This document shows positions 35,801 through 44,230 of a stretch of 64,000 nt of DNA, one piece after another; within the stretch, counting starts at the first letter, position 1, and every line of letters starts with the position of its first letter. The position numbers were made by a program, and so were the translations under genes. Under the pieces are notes generated by a model. It did not search any database, was not told the origin of the DNA, and saw nothing but the letters and a program-made list of their open reading frames with translations. Source of the stretch: Pikeienuella piscinae (lineage in GTDB: Bacteria > Pseudomonadota > Alphaproteobacteria > Rhodobacterales > Rhodobacteraceae); NCBI RefSeq assembly GCF_011044155.1, contig NZ_CP049056.1:2542001-2606000 (forward strand), written 5' to 3'.

Positions 35801-37857
35801 GTCGGCGTGCTCAGAAACCGGACCTCGACCTCGAAATCCTCGTCCGCGATATCCTGCAGCGCCCGCGCGCTGTTGTTCACGCGCCAGGCGTCATAGTTCC
35901 CGTCCGGCGTCACAAGCTCCAGATACCCGTCCGTCGCGCTCGTCCCGACGCCGCTCGAGATCCCCGATGGACCCTCGATCCGCCACGCCGCGTTCAGACC
36001 GTCGCTGAAATCATCCGACGCCGCCGACGGGGCCGACGGCTGCGCGGCCACGGTCAGGTTCACCGTCGCGGTGTCGGTCAGGTCGCCGTCGCTGATGGTG
36101 TAGGTGAAGCTGTCGGGGCCCTCGTAGCCGGCGTCGGGCGAATAGGTCAGCGTGCCGTCGCCGTTGTCGGTCAGCACGCCATGCGCCGGCGCGCCCAGCT
36201 CCGTCACGCTGATCGGGTCGCCGTCCGGGTCGCCGTCATTGCCGAGAAGATCCGCGGCCATGTCCAGGACCAGGTCCGTGTCCACCAGCGTCCCCGCCGC
36301 GTCGTCCGCCGCCGCCGGCGCCTGGTTCACCGGCGTGATCGTCCCGTCCTCGCTCGCCAGCGGGTCGCTCGAGAACTCCACGTAGTCCACCTGCGCCACG
36401 AACCCCGTCGCGTCCAGCACGTTGCCCGCGAAGACCCCCGCCGCCGTCGCCGTCAGCGCCTGCTCGAAGCTCACCGCCGTCGTCCAGTTCTCGCCGTCCG
36501 TCGAATACCTGAACGTCCAGACGTCCCCCGTCCGCGCCACCTGAAGATATTCCGAACTGCCCGCCGGAACCGTCGCGTTCACCCGCGCCGAGGTCGAGCC
36601 ATTGACCGTCACCCCCGCGAAGACGCGCAGGTTCGTCCCGTCCGAATGAATGTCGAACCGCAGCCAGTTGTCCGCGTCCTGCTCCACAAGGACGCCCTGT
36701 ATCTGGAAGCGCTCCGTCGGCGTGCTCAGAAACCGGACCTCGACCTCGAAATCCTCGTCCGCGATATCCTGCAGCGCCCGCGCGCTGTTGTTCACGCGCC
36801 AGGCGTCATAGTTCCCGTCCGGCGTCACAAGCTCCAGATACCCGTCCGTCGCGCTCGTCCCGACGCCGCTCGAGATCCCCGATGGACCCTCGATCCGCCA
36901 CGCCGCGTTCAGACCGTCGCTGAAATCATCCGACGCCGCCGACGGGGCCGACGGCTGCGCGGCCACGGTCAGGTTCACCGTCGCGGTGTCGGTCAGGTCG
37001 CCGTCGCTGATGGTGTAGGTGAAGCTGTCGGGGCCCTCGTAGCCGGCGTCGGGCGAATAGGTCAGCGTGCCGTCGCCGTTGTCGGTCAGCACGCCATGCG
37101 CCGGCGCGCCCAGCTCCGTCACGCTGATCGGGTCGCCGTCCGGGTCGCCGTCATTGCCGAGAAGATCCGCGGCCATGTCCAGGACCAGGTCCGTGTCCAC
37201 CAGCGTCCCCGCCGCGTCGTCCGCCGCCGCCGGCGCCTGGTTCACCGGCGTGATCGTCCCGTCCTCGCTCGCCAGCGGGTCGCTCGAGAACTCCACGTAG
37301 TCCACCTGCGCCACGAACCCCGTCGCGTCCAGCACGTTGCCCGCGAAGACCCCCGCCGCCGTCGCCGTCAGCGCCTGCTCGAAGCTCACCGCCGTCGTCC
37401 AGTTCTCGCCGTCCGTCGAATACCTGAACGTCCAGACGTCCCCCGTCCGCGCCACCTGAAGATATTCCGAACTGCCCGCCGGAACCGTCGCGTTCACCCG
37501 CGCCGAGGTCGAGCCATTGACCGTCACCCCCGCGAAGACGCGCAGGTTCGTCCCGTCCGAATGAATGTCGAACCGCAGCCAGTTGTCCGCGTCCTGCTCC
37601 ACAAGGACGCCCTGTATCTGGAAGCGCTCCGTCGGCGTGCTCAGAAACCGGACCTCGACCTCGAAATCCTCGTCCGCGATATCCTGCAGCGCCCGCGCGC
37701 TGTTGTTCACGCGCCAGGCGTCATAGTTCCCGTCCGGCGTCACAAGCTCCAGATACCCGTCCGTCGCGCTCGTCCCGACGCCGCTCGAGATCCCCGATGG
37801 ACCCTCGATCCGCCACGCCGCGTTCAGACCGTCGCTGAAATCATCCGACGCCCACAT
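32887..37857 (-). CDS. Large exported repeat protein: four 305-residue sandwich/cadherin-like units plus RTX-like C-terminus
   Basis: 1656 residues. GGGGGGAAA sits seven bases before the ATG at 37857. After MW the protein enters the first repeat directly, with no signal peptide. Each 305-residue unit holds about 200 residues of beta-sandwich (start ASDDFSDGLNAAWRIEGPSG; LamG/DUF1349-like, QADNWLRFDIHSDG-type strands) and about 95 residues of cadherin/Ig-like domain (NGDGTLTYSPDAGYEG). The four units are identical by eye, the last truncated near residue 1211. Residues 1211-1656 are unique: another sandwich domain, a short GGEGNDVL turn near 1526, and a hydrophobic/acidic tail typical of type I secretion signals. 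Probable adhesin or extracellular sugar-binding protein; function is inference. Confidence 0.85.
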   Translation of the reverse strand: MWASDDFSDGLNAAWRIEGPSGISSGVGTSATDGYLELVTPDGNYDAWRVNNSARALQDIADEDFEVEVRFLSTPTERFQIQGVLVEQDADNWLRFDIHSDGTNLRVFAGVTVNGSTSARVNATVPAGSSEYLQVARTGDVWTFRYSTDGENWTTAVSFEQALTATAAGVFAGNVLDATGFVAQVDYVEFSSDPLASEDGTITPVNQAPAAADDAAGTLVDTDLVLDMAADLLGNDGDPDGDPISVTELGAPAHGVLTDNGDGTLTYSPDAGYEGPDSFTYTISDGDLTDTATVNLTVAAQPSAPSAASDDFSDGLNAAWRIEGPSGISSGVGTSATDGYLELVTPDGNYDAWRVNNSARALQDIADEDFEVEVRFLSTPTERFQIQGVLVEQDADNWLRFDIHSDGTNLRVFAGVTVNGSTSARVNATVPAGSSEYLQVARTGDVWTFRYSTDGENWTTAVSFEQALTATAAGVFAGNVLDATGFVAQVDYVEFSSDPLASEDGTITPVNQAPAAADDAAGTLVDTDLVLDMAADLLGNDGDPDGDPISVTELGAPAHGVLTDNGDGTLTYSPDAGYEGPDSFTYTISDGDLTDTATVNLTVAAQPSAPSAASDDFSDGLNAAWRIEGPSGISSGVGTSATDGYLELVTPDGNYDAWRVNNSARALQDIADEDFEVEVRFLSTPTERFQIQGVLVEQDADNWLRFDIHSDGTNLRVFAGVTVNGSTSARVNATVPAGSSEYLQVARTGDVWTFRYSTDGENWTTAVSFEQALTATAAGVFAGNVLDATGFVAQVDYVEFSSDPLASEDGTITPVNQAPAAADDAAGTLVDTDLVLDMAADLLGNDGDPDGDPISVTELGAPAHGVLTDNGDGTLTYSPDAGYEGPDSFTYTISDGDLTDTATVNLTVAAQPSAPSAASDDFSDGLNAAWRIEGPSGISSGVGTSATDGYLELVTPDGNYDAWRVNNSARALQDIADEDFEVEVRFLSTPTERFQIQGVLVEQDADNWLRFDIHSDGTNLRVFAGVTVNGSTSARVNATVPAGSSEYLQVARTGDVWTFRYSTDGENWTTAVSFEQALTATAAGVFAGNVLDATGFVAQVDYVEFSSDPLASEDGTITPVNQAPAAADDAAGTLVDTDLVLDMAADLLGNDGDPDGDPISVTELGAPAHGVLTDNGDGTLTYSPDAGYEGPDSFTYTISDGDLTDTATVSIAVGPEIDVWHGATQEFGHLGVPQKWINILGDVYIEGLVSLSYTLNGGAERTLSVGPDNARLLNAGDFNIDIAYDELDPTAQDDVVSIVARYDGGSVVTQDVTVQYEAGAHWSPDYSIDWSTVADIRDVAQVVDGQWELTGDGLRIADPGYDRLVVMGDDSWDFFEVQVSVTPHELDAVGGGFGFVPWWNGHTDDPVAGWQPKTGWEPSTLLIYNGHSWTPHFEIYNNIGSTNYALAEDVKFNFTIRVEQSGAIDRTYKMKVWEDGAEEPTGWLMDETVAFDAPATGSFGLLAHLTDVTFHDITITEIEGGDVMKGGEGNDVLSAVDVSDPLPGAGELDVFLGDGGDDVFVLADGGAVFYDDGDAATNGLEDYAYIWDFSTGDTIRLAGAAQNYTLTEDEAGLPSGTAIWLAGGQGEADELIAVVKDTYNLDLNADAFQFTEGLWA
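34232..37852. repeat. Tandem array of 915-bp repeats, about 3.96 copies
   Basis: Copies begin at 34232, 35147, 36062 and 36977; the last runs to 37852. All stretches compared by eye are identical between copies, including third codon positions, and the encoded units are identical in the translated protein. The right boundary is where GACGCC is followed by CACAT instead of GCCGAC. Each copy encodes one 305-residue unit of the large repeat protein. Confidence 0.92.
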
Positions 37858-38233
37858 TGCGCTTTCCCCCCGAAATAATCACGAACTACACCGAACAGGA
37901 TGAAACCGAAAAACCGTCCCGACCTCATATGAACTCGAAAGGCTCCCTCTGGCCGAGGGGCTTGCGGATCGGATCGAACCAGCGCGATACGTATCCGAAA
38001 ACGAGGCGCGGCTGGCGATTGTCTCTGGCGACTCTCCGTCAGTTCGCCAGGGCAGACATGTTATTCACAACTCAAAACATTTACGCAAAAATGCACCTGA
38101 ATGACGCGATTGTCGCAGTTTCAGCAAGCGAAATCAATCAAAACTCGAACCGCCGACCAATCTCCGCACCCTGCATGCGCGGCGCCCCGGACCACGAGCC
38201 GGCGCCGCGCAAGGGGCGTGAAAGTCCCCGACA
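37858..38233. other. Intergenic region upstream of the repeat protein, 376 bp
   Basis: Between the acyltransferase stop and the repeat-protein start, both on the minus strand. The part about 38055-38155 is clearly AT-richer than the genome average and is the most likely promoter zone of the repeat-protein gene; I cannot fix a -35/-10 pair. No gene is supported. Confidence 0.4.
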
Positions 38234-39373
38234 TCATGAAGCGCTGTCGCTCCGCAGTCCCTTCGGAGTGTTCGGTCCGCCCAGCCTCTGCATCGGCTTT
38301 TCAAAATGGAAGTAGCTCAGATGCGCGATCGCATAGAGCGTCACGAGATAAAGAGTGAAAGGCGGCAGACGTTCTGCAACGGGCAACAGATAGGTCGTTC
38401 CCCAGATCTTGTTGAAGACATACTGCAGCGGCACATGGATAAGATACAGGCCATAGGACAGGTTGCCGGTGTAGACTAGGAAACGGCTGTTCAACGGCGC
38501 CACCAGCCACCGCCGTCCTTCCAGCACGCACAGGATGATGGCCGCGGACCCGTAGGTCAGCACGGAATAGGTCAGAAACGGCCGCCAGCCCCCCTCCGCA
38601 TTGACGGAGAACGACGCGACGAAATGGCGAAGAACGGCGCCCGGCAGCAGGCTCTGCGCCCCAATGACGGTCCAGGCCAGAAACACGCCGAAGACCAGAA
38701 GCAACAGCCAGGGCCCATGCATCCGCCCCTGGCGGACCCGCTCCTCATTCAGCGCGATGAGCGCCCCGATGGAGAACGCGTCGAAATGACCGAGCGAGAA
38801 CTGATAGACCAGCTCGCCTGAGCCGGGCGTACCGAAATACGCGGCGAGACCGATCCTCACCAGCGGCGCGATCACCAGCCACGCCGCCAGGAACAACGAC
38901 AGCCAGGGACGGCTGAGATAGAGAAACACAAGCGGCATGAGGAAATAGAAGTGTTCCTCGATCGAAAGGCTCCAGAAGTGGTCAAAGATCAGGTTGACCT
39001 CGTAGCCCGGCGTCATTCGGTGGAAATTCACCGTCGCCGTAATCAGCGCCGCAAAGCTCATGCGCAGGTCCCAGAGGCGTCCGCCGCTCGGATCCTCGAG
39101 CATCAGGATCAGAGCGCCCGCCAGCATGACGGCGAAATAGAGAGGCAGGATTCGCAGCGCCCTGCGGCGATAGAATACGCCAAGCTTCGAACGCGCCGGC
39201 ATCTCGGCCTCGTCCAACCCGATCAGCGAGCGGGTGATCACAAAGCCTGATATGACGAAGAAGACCCAGACGCCCGACCAGCCGAGAAACAGAAAAGACC
39301 AATGGAACAAAATGACCGAAAGAACCGCCAAGGCGCGCAGCCCTTGAATCGCTTGTATCTTGTCAGACGCCAA
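38234..39373 (-). CDS. Acyltransferase 3 family membrane protein (OafA/NodX-like)
   Basis: A 379-residue protein with about ten helices. The N-terminal IQGLRALAVLSVILFHW contains the active-site histidine region of the family (R-A-x-A-V...H), and SGVWVFFVISGFVITRSL and YRRRALRILPLYF follow as expected; SLSIEEHFYFLMPLVF near residue 135 is also diagnostic. These enzymes transfer acetyl or other acyl groups to exported polysaccharides or O-antigens. It lacks a C-terminal SGNH domain. Its genetic neighbour is the large repeat protein. Confidence 0.9.
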   Translation of the reverse strand: MASDKIQAIQGLRALAVLSVILFHWSFLFLGWSGVWVFFVISGFVITRSLIGLDEAEMPARSKLGVFYRRRALRILPLYFAVMLAGALILMLEDPSGGRLWDLRMSFAALITATVNFHRMTPGYEVNLIFDHFWSLSIEEHFYFLMPLVFLYLSRPWLSLFLAAWLVIAPLVRIGLAAYFGTPGSGELVYQFSLGHFDAFSIGALIALNEERVRQGRMHGPWLLLLVFGVFLAWTVIGAQSLLPGAVLRHFVASFSVNAEGGWRPFLTYSVLTYGSAAIILCVLEGRRWLVAPLNSRFLVYTGNLSYGLYLIHVPLQYVFNKIWGTTYLLPVAERLPPFTLYLVTLYAIAHLSYFHFEKPMQRLGGPNTPKGLRSDSAS

Positions 39374-39822
39374 TTTTCTGAGTCCTGAAAAGCAATCCGG
39401 TCAGCCGGAGCATGATTTCTGCTCGGTCACACTGGCGAACGTCAATGATTAAACGCGCACGGCGGTGCGACGCCTCCACGAAGGCCGCGGCCTGGTTCGG
39501 AGGGAAAGCGCCTGCCGCGTCGAGATTTTCGTGTTCATGGTTGCGGCCGGGCTGAGTTCCGCAATGAAACCGATGGCGCCGGATCCAGGCGCGAGGCGCT
39601 GCGCCGCAACTTGCAGAGCGAAGCAGGGGCCATGCGGGCTAAGGCCGACGGCGAGCGCTGATCGAGATTTCCCGGTCCAAGCGAACACAACGCGCCGGTC
39701 CGGCGCCGGGCCATCGAGCGAAAGCCCGCGATGTGACCCGGCCTTCCGATGGCTCGGCGTCCCGGGCGAAACCGGCGTGACACGATCGCCGTCTGGCGTC
39801 GCCCTTTCCGGCGACGTGCCGG
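39374..39822. other. Intergenic region, 449 bp
   Basis: Between the acyltransferase start and the VOC gene end. A minus-strand frame at 39449-39826 is open but runs into the VOC gene, has no recognisable family and no ribosome binding site I trust. I report nothing coding here. Confidence 0.4.
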
Positions 39823-40683
39823 TCAAGCAGCGACGAATTCGAGGACCACGCCGCAGGCGGCCTTCGGACCGACCGCGAGTCCCGCCGCGGTCTCAACGGG
39901 CGTGAAGCCGCCCCTGTCCAGCGCGGCGCGCGCCTTCGCCATGTCCGCGACGCGGATCCGCAGCGCCGCGTAGGCGCTCCGGGGGGTCGCGCTCATGTCG
40001 AAATCCGGATAGCGCGCCGCAAGCGCGTCGCGCGCAAGGATTTCCAGCGGGGCGGAGCGTGCGCCGGTCTCCACCCGCGCGCCGCCCTCGATGGCGGAAA
40101 CCTTCCCCGCTGCGAAAAGCCGCGCGAAGCTCCGCGCCGCCGCGTCGGGGTCCTCGGTCGCCGCCACGATTGCGGCGAGTCCGTTGGCGCTGTTGGGATG
40201 CTGCAGCAGTTGGGGAATCCAGACATTCTCACGCGTCAGATGCTGGCACATGAAGCAGATGCCGAGCGGAACCTCCGCCGGCTTGAACTGGAACGTGCGG
40301 AATGACGCCATCGCCTCGCCGCCGCCAGGGAGCGGCACCGGGCGGGAGAAGCCCGTCGGCGTCTCCGTCGCGATCCCGAGCGCGTCGAGCGCCGTCTTCG
40401 CCCCGTCGGCGTCGTCGATCCGGCAGGCGACGGCGTGCAGACCCTGACCTTCGCGCGCGAGCATCTCGCGGCGACCGCGGTTGTCGGGGGTTTCGGCGAT
40501 CAGGCCCAGAAGTTCGAAATAGTCGTCGGGAAACATGATGGTGTGGTTAGCCGCGCCCTTATTGGCGCTATGAACGCCGCGCGGCGACAGGGTGAAGCCG
40601 AGCCGGGCGTAGATGTCGCGGCTCTCATCGAGACTGTCGACCAGAACGAAGACGTGATCGACGCCCTTCACGGGATGGGTCAT
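39823..40683 (-). CDS. VOC family protein (glyoxalase-like domain)
   Basis: A 286-residue protein starting VKGVDHVFVLVDSLDESRDIYARLGF, the typical first beta-alpha-beta unit of the vicinal oxygen chelate fold with His at residue 10 as a likely metal ligand; FPDDYFELLGL supplies the usual central Glu. The second half repeats the fold. It matches the Glyoxalase_3-like type. Members are metal-dependent isomerases, dioxygenases or hydrolases; the reaction cannot be assigned. It follows the SDR gene by 16 bases in the same operon. Confidence 0.8.
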   Translation of the reverse strand: MTHPVKGVDHVFVLVDSLDESRDIYARLGFTLSPRGVHSANKGAANHTIMFPDDYFELLGLIAETPDNRGRREMLAREGQGLHAVACRIDDADGAKTALDALGIATETPTGFSRPVPLPGGGEAMASFRTFQFKPAEVPLGICFMCQHLTRENVWIPQLLQHPNSANGLAAIVAATEDPDAAARSFARLFAAGKVSAIEGGARVETGARSAPLEILARDALAARYPDFDMSATPRSAYAALRIRVADMAKARAALDRGGFTPVETAAGLAVGPKAACGVVLEFVAA

Positions 40684-40699
40684 GGGGAAGGCTCCTGGC

Positions 40700-41428
40700 T
40701 TATCTGCGAACGGGTGCTACGGCGATTTCGTGGATGGCGACATTGGGGTTCATCCGGGCGACGAAGAGAGCCGCGTCGGCGAGGTCTTCGGGCTGTATCA
40801 TCGCCGCCGCCGCGGCCGGGTCGTAGCCCGGGCGGCGAGTCATGAGCGGCGTCGCAACCTCGGCCGGGCAAAGCGCGGTGGATCGAACGCCGTTCGCGCC
40901 TTCCTCGGAGTTCAGGCTGGCGCTGATGTCGGTCAACGCATGTTTGGAGGCGCCGTAGGGCACGCCGCCCGCCGCCGAGTGGAACCTGCCGGCCCAGGAC
41001 GAAGTGTTGATGACGACGCCGCCGCCTTGCGCGCGCATGATCGGCAGGGCCGCGGCGATGGCGTTGAGCGCGCCCTTGACGTTCACGTCGATCACCGCGT
41101 CCCAGCTTTCCCAGTCGATCTCCGCCCAGCGGCGCTTCGGGATGTTCAACCCGGCATTGTTGCAGAGCAGATCGAGCCGCCCGGTCTCACCGGCGATTTC
41201 GCGCGCGATGCGGGCGAGGCCGTCGCGGTCGCGCACGTCGGCGGCATGGACGAGGGCGGTTCCGCCGGCGGCAGTGATCTCCGCCGCAAGCGCATTCAGA
41301 GGGTCGGGAGAGCGCGCGGTGAGCGCGACGACGCAACCGGCGTCCGCGAAGGCGCGCGCCATCGCCGCGCCGATCCCCGAGCCCGCGCCCGTGATCCAGA
41401 TCGTCCACCCGTTGATGTCCTGTCGCAT
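40700..41428 (-). CDS. Short-chain dehydrogenase/reductase (classical SDR)
   Basis: 242 residues from the ATG at 41428, preceded by GAGG at a suitable distance; the frame is open further upstream but lacks family sequence. It shows ITGAGSGIGAAMARAF (cofactor binding, residues 13-28), CNNAGLN near 88, a catalytic serine in NTSSWAGRF and YGASKHA with Tyr and Lys. An aspartate-containing HAADVRD binds adenine. It oxidises or reduces an alcohol/ketone with NAD(P). It is divergent from the importer operon and operonic with the VOC gene. Confidence 0.9.
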   Translation of the reverse strand: MRQDINGWTIWITGAGSGIGAAMARAFADAGCVVALTARSPDPLNALAAEITAAGGTALVHAADVRDRDGLARIAREIAGETGRLDLLCNNAGLNIPKRRWAEIDWESWDAVIDVNVKGALNAIAAALPIMRAQGGGVVINTSSWAGRFHSAAGGVPYGASKHALTDISASLNSEEGANGVRSTALCPAEVATPLMTRRPGYDPAAAAAMIQPEDLADAALFVARMNPNVAIHEIAVAPVRR

Positions 41429-41611
41429 CGCATCCTCGGTCACAACCGTTTCGTCCGAGCCATGACGAAAAGCGCCATGCCCCGCTGCGTGGCCATGGTG
41501 CGCCCGGAGAGCGGCGATTGACAAGCCGGCCGTATGATCGCGATAGTCGTCACGTCATCGACTCCGCTGCTGAAGTGGGGCCGACCCCTCGTATTGGGAC
41601 AGGAGAGAAAC

Positions 41612-43210
41612 ATGACGATGCCGTTCAGGCTTGTCGGCCCCGCGATCGTCGGTGCGGCCTCGGTTTTGATGGCGGCCGGCCTTTCCGCTCAGGAAGAGCC
41701 GCGGCGCGGCGGGACCGTGGTCACGTTGATGAGTTCCGAACAACGCATCCTGAATCCGGCGCTGCGCGCGTCGACAGGAGTCTACAACATCACCGGCAAG
41801 ATCGTGGAGCCGCTGATCGACAAGAGCTATGATGGCTACGTGCCTGTTCTGGCGACGGACTGGTCCTCATCCGAAGATGGGCTCGAGATCACGTTCAAGC
41901 TCCGCGAGGGCGTGAAATGGCATGACGGTGAGGACTTCACCTGTGAGGATGTATCCTACACCGCGATGAACATGTGGAAGGAGTTGCTGAACTACTCCTC
42001 CACGCTTCAGCAGAACCTGGAAGCGGTGGATTGCCCCGATCCGCATACGGCGGTGTTCAAGTATTCGAAGCCGATGCCGTTGGACCTGATGCTCGCCGCC
42101 ATGCCGGATCTCGGCCACCCGATGCCCAAGCATCTCTATGAGGGCACGGATATCCTCAAGAATGAGTATAACACCGCGCCGGTCGGCACCGGCCCTTTCA
42201 AGTTTGTCGAATACAAGCGCGGCCAGTACGTGATGATGGAGCGCAACGACAATTACTGGCGGGGCGAGCAGTATCCCTATCTCGACCGGATCGTGGTCCG
42301 CTTCATCAAGGACAAGTCGGCCGCAGCCTCCGCTCTCGAAGCCGGCGAGGTTCTGGAATCCAGTTTCAACGCCATCGCCATGGCCGATGTCGAGCGGCTC
42401 AAGGATGATCCGCGCTTCGACGTGGGCACCAAGGGTTACGAGAACAACGTCGCCCACTCCACCATCGAGTTCAATCACCGCAACCCGGCGCTGGCCAATC
42501 TGAAGGTGCGCCAGGCGATCTATCACGGGCTCGACATCGACTACGCCATACAGACGATCATGCGGGGCTTCGCCAAACCCGGCCGCGGCCCGATCCCCTC
42601 CACCGCCGGCGCGAACTACACCGACGATGTGCCGACCTATCCCTATGACGTAGAGAAGGCGAAGGCGTTGCTCGATGAGGCGGGTTACCCCGAGGACGAG
42701 AACGGCGTGCGGCTGCGGCTGCGGCACCGGCCGGCGCCCTGGGGCGAATACACCCAGCTTTGGGGCGAGTATTTCGCTCAGGCGATGAAGGAGATCGGCA
42801 TCGAGGTGGAGCTGCTGACCAACGACGCGCCCGGCTTCCTCAGCGGCGTCTATCGGGATCATGACTTCGACACCGCGAACGGCTGGCATCAGTTCCGCTC
42901 GGACCCCGCCGTGTCGACGACGGTCTGGATCCGCTCCGGCGCGCCCGTCGGCACCCCGTGGTCCAACCAGTTCGGCTGGCAGTCCGACAAGATGGACGAG
43001 ATGATCGACGCCGCCGCTCAGGAACTCGATCCCGAGACGCGCGCGCAGATGTATCATGACATTCAGGCCATGGCGATGGCGGAGCTGCCGGTCATCTTCG
43101 CCATCGAGCATCCCTTCATCTCGGCGACTTCGAAGAGGCTGCGCAATCACCACAACACGCCGCGCTGGGTTTCGTCGAGCTGGTACGATCTTTGGCTCGC
43201 GGAAGAGTGA
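41612..43210 (+). CDS. Peptide-type ABC transporter substrate-binding protein (SBP_bac_5)
   Basis: 532 residues from the ATG at 41612, preceded by GGAGAG. A Sec signal peptide covers about residues 1-24 (GAASVLMAAGLSAQEE). Motifs of the DppA/OppA family include LEITFKLREGVKWHDGEDFT, TGPFKFVEYKRGQYVMMERN and VRQAIYHGLDIDYAIQTIM. It binds the substrate in the periplasm for the permeases downstream. The family also takes up opines, nickel chelates and other small compounds, so a peptide ligand is not certain given the enzymes in this operon. Confidence 0.92.
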   Translation: MTMPFRLVGPAIVGAASVLMAAGLSAQEEPRRGGTVVTLMSSEQRILNPALRASTGVYNITGKIVEPLIDKSYDGYVPVLATDWSSSEDGLEITFKLREGVKWHDGEDFTCEDVSYTAMNMWKELLNYSSTLQQNLEAVDCPDPHTAVFKYSKPMPLDLMLAAMPDLGHPMPKHLYEGTDILKNEYNTAPVGTGPFKFVEYKRGQYVMMERNDNYWRGEQYPYLDRIVVRFIKDKSAAASALEAGEVLESSFNAIAMADVERLKDDPRFDVGTKGYENNVAHSTIEFNHRNPALANLKVRQAIYHGLDIDYAIQTIMRGFAKPGRGPIPSTAGANYTDDVPTYPYDVEKAKALLDEAGYPEDENGVRLRLRHRPAPWGEYTQLWGEYFAQAMKEIGIEVELLTNDAPGFLSGVYRDHDFDTANGWHQFRSDPAVSTTVWIRSGAPVGTPWSNQFGWQSDKMDEMIDAAAQELDPETRAQMYHDIQAMAMAELPVIFAIEHPFISATSKRLRNHHNTPRWVSSSWYDLWLAEE

Positions 43211-43213
43211 CCT

Positions 43214-43241
43214 GATGGGGCGGCGGTCGCGCCGCCCCATC
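43214..43241 (+). other. Intercistronic stem-loop after the substrate-binding protein gene
   Basis: GATGGGGCGGC and GCCGCCCCATC form a perfect 11-bp stem around GGTCGC. It begins four bases after the binding-protein stop and ends 14 bases before the first permease start. There is no T-run, so transcription should largely pass; it probably protects the binding-protein mRNA. Confidence 0.7.
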
Positions 43242-43255
43242 GCGAAAGAACGAAG

Positions 43256-44230
43256 ATGCGAATTCTGAAATACGCTCTTCGCCGCGCGGCGCAGGCGGTG
43301 CCGGTGATCCTTCTGATCATGATCGGCGCCTTCCTGCTGCTCAAGCTCGCACCCGGCGATACGGTGGATGCGCTGGTCGGCGATATGGGCGGCGCGGACG
43401 CGCAATTCATCGCGCGGCTCCGCGCCGAATACGGGCTCGACCAGCCGGTCTGGGTCCAGCTCTGGCGTTATCTGCTCAAGATGGCGAGCTTCGATTTCGG
43501 CTGGTCCTTCGTCTTCGAGCAACCGGTGGCGACGGTGCTGCTCGATCGGCTCTGGATCACGCTGACGCTGATGTGCTCCTCTCTCTTTCTGGCGTTCACC
43601 ATCGGCGTCGCGCTCGGCGCCATCGCCGCGCGGCGGGCCTATTCCGCGACCGACAACGTGATCTCCACGCTCGGGCTGGTGTTCTACGCCACGCCGAGCT
43701 TCTTTCTCGCGCTGATGATGATCGTGCTGTTCTCGATCAAACTCGGCTGGCTCCCGGTGGGCGGGGTCAAGGACATCGCGGCCTTCTACACCGGCTGGGA
43801 CCATTATGTGGATGTGGCGCTGCATTTCGTCATGCCGACGGCGGCGCTCTCCCTGATCTATCTCGCGTTCTATCTTCGCCTGATGCGCGCGAGCGTGCTG
43901 GAGGTCGCCGAACTCGATTATGTCCGCACCGCGCGCGCGAAAGGGGCCGGGGAGGGACGGCTGATGATCCATCACATCATGCGCAACGCGCTCCTGCCGG
44001 TCGTGACCCTGCTCGGGCTCCAGTTCTCGACGCTGCTCGGCGGGTCGGTGGTGGTCGAGACGATCTTCACGCTGCCCGGCCTCGGGCAGCTCGCCTATCA
44101 GTCGGTGATCCAGCGCGACATGAACACCTTGATGGGCATCGTGTTCTTGAGTTCCGTCATCGTGATCCTCGTCAATTTCCTCACCGATCTGCTCTATGCG
44201 CGGCTCGATTCGCGGATCGAACTGTCATGA
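43256..44230 (+). CDS. Peptide-type ABC permease, DppB-like
   Basis: A 324-residue permease with six helices. The N-terminus (LKYALRRAAQAVPVILLIMIG), the extracytoplasmic loop with YGLDQPVWVQLWRYL, and the ATPase-coupling loop DYVRTARAKGAGEGRLMIHH (EAA motif, about residues 221-240) are typical of DppB/OppB. It ends with the family sequence LLYARLDSRIEL. Its stop overlaps the next permease start. Confidence 0.93.
   Translation: MRILKYALRRAAQAVPVILLIMIGAFLLLKLAPGDTVDALVGDMGGADAQFIARLRAEYGLDQPVWVQLWRYLLKMASFDFGWSFVFEQPVATVLLDRLWITLTLMCSSLFLAFTIGVALGAIAARRAYSATDNVISTLGLVFYATPSFFLALMMIVLFSIKLGWLPVGGVKDIAAFYTGWDHYVDVALHFVMPTAALSLIYLAFYLRLMRASVLEVAELDYVRTARAKGAGEGRLMIHHIMRNALLPVVTLLGLQFSTLLGGSVVVETIFTLPGLGQLAYQSVIQRDMNTLMGIVFLSSVIVILVNFLTDLLYARLDSRIELS

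Noticed and set aside
34232-37852. CRISPR array or satellite repeat
   Set aside because: The 915-bp period with an unbroken coding frame is a protein repeat, not short repeats with unique spacers.
34171-37878. 1235-residue open frame on the plus strand, antisense to the repeat protein
   Set aside because: It is Arg/Val/His-rich without any fold-like features and exists because the GC-rich repeat gene lacks stops on the opposite strand; the minus-strand frame has clear domains and a ribosome binding site.
39449-39826. 125-residue minus-strand frame in the acyltransferase-VOC gap
   Set aside because: No recognisable domain or start signal; part of it overlaps the VOC stop region.
41867-43975. 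702-residue minus-strand open frame
   Set aside because: Shadow of the binding-protein and DppB-type permease genes; composition is Arg/His/Glu-rich with no motif.
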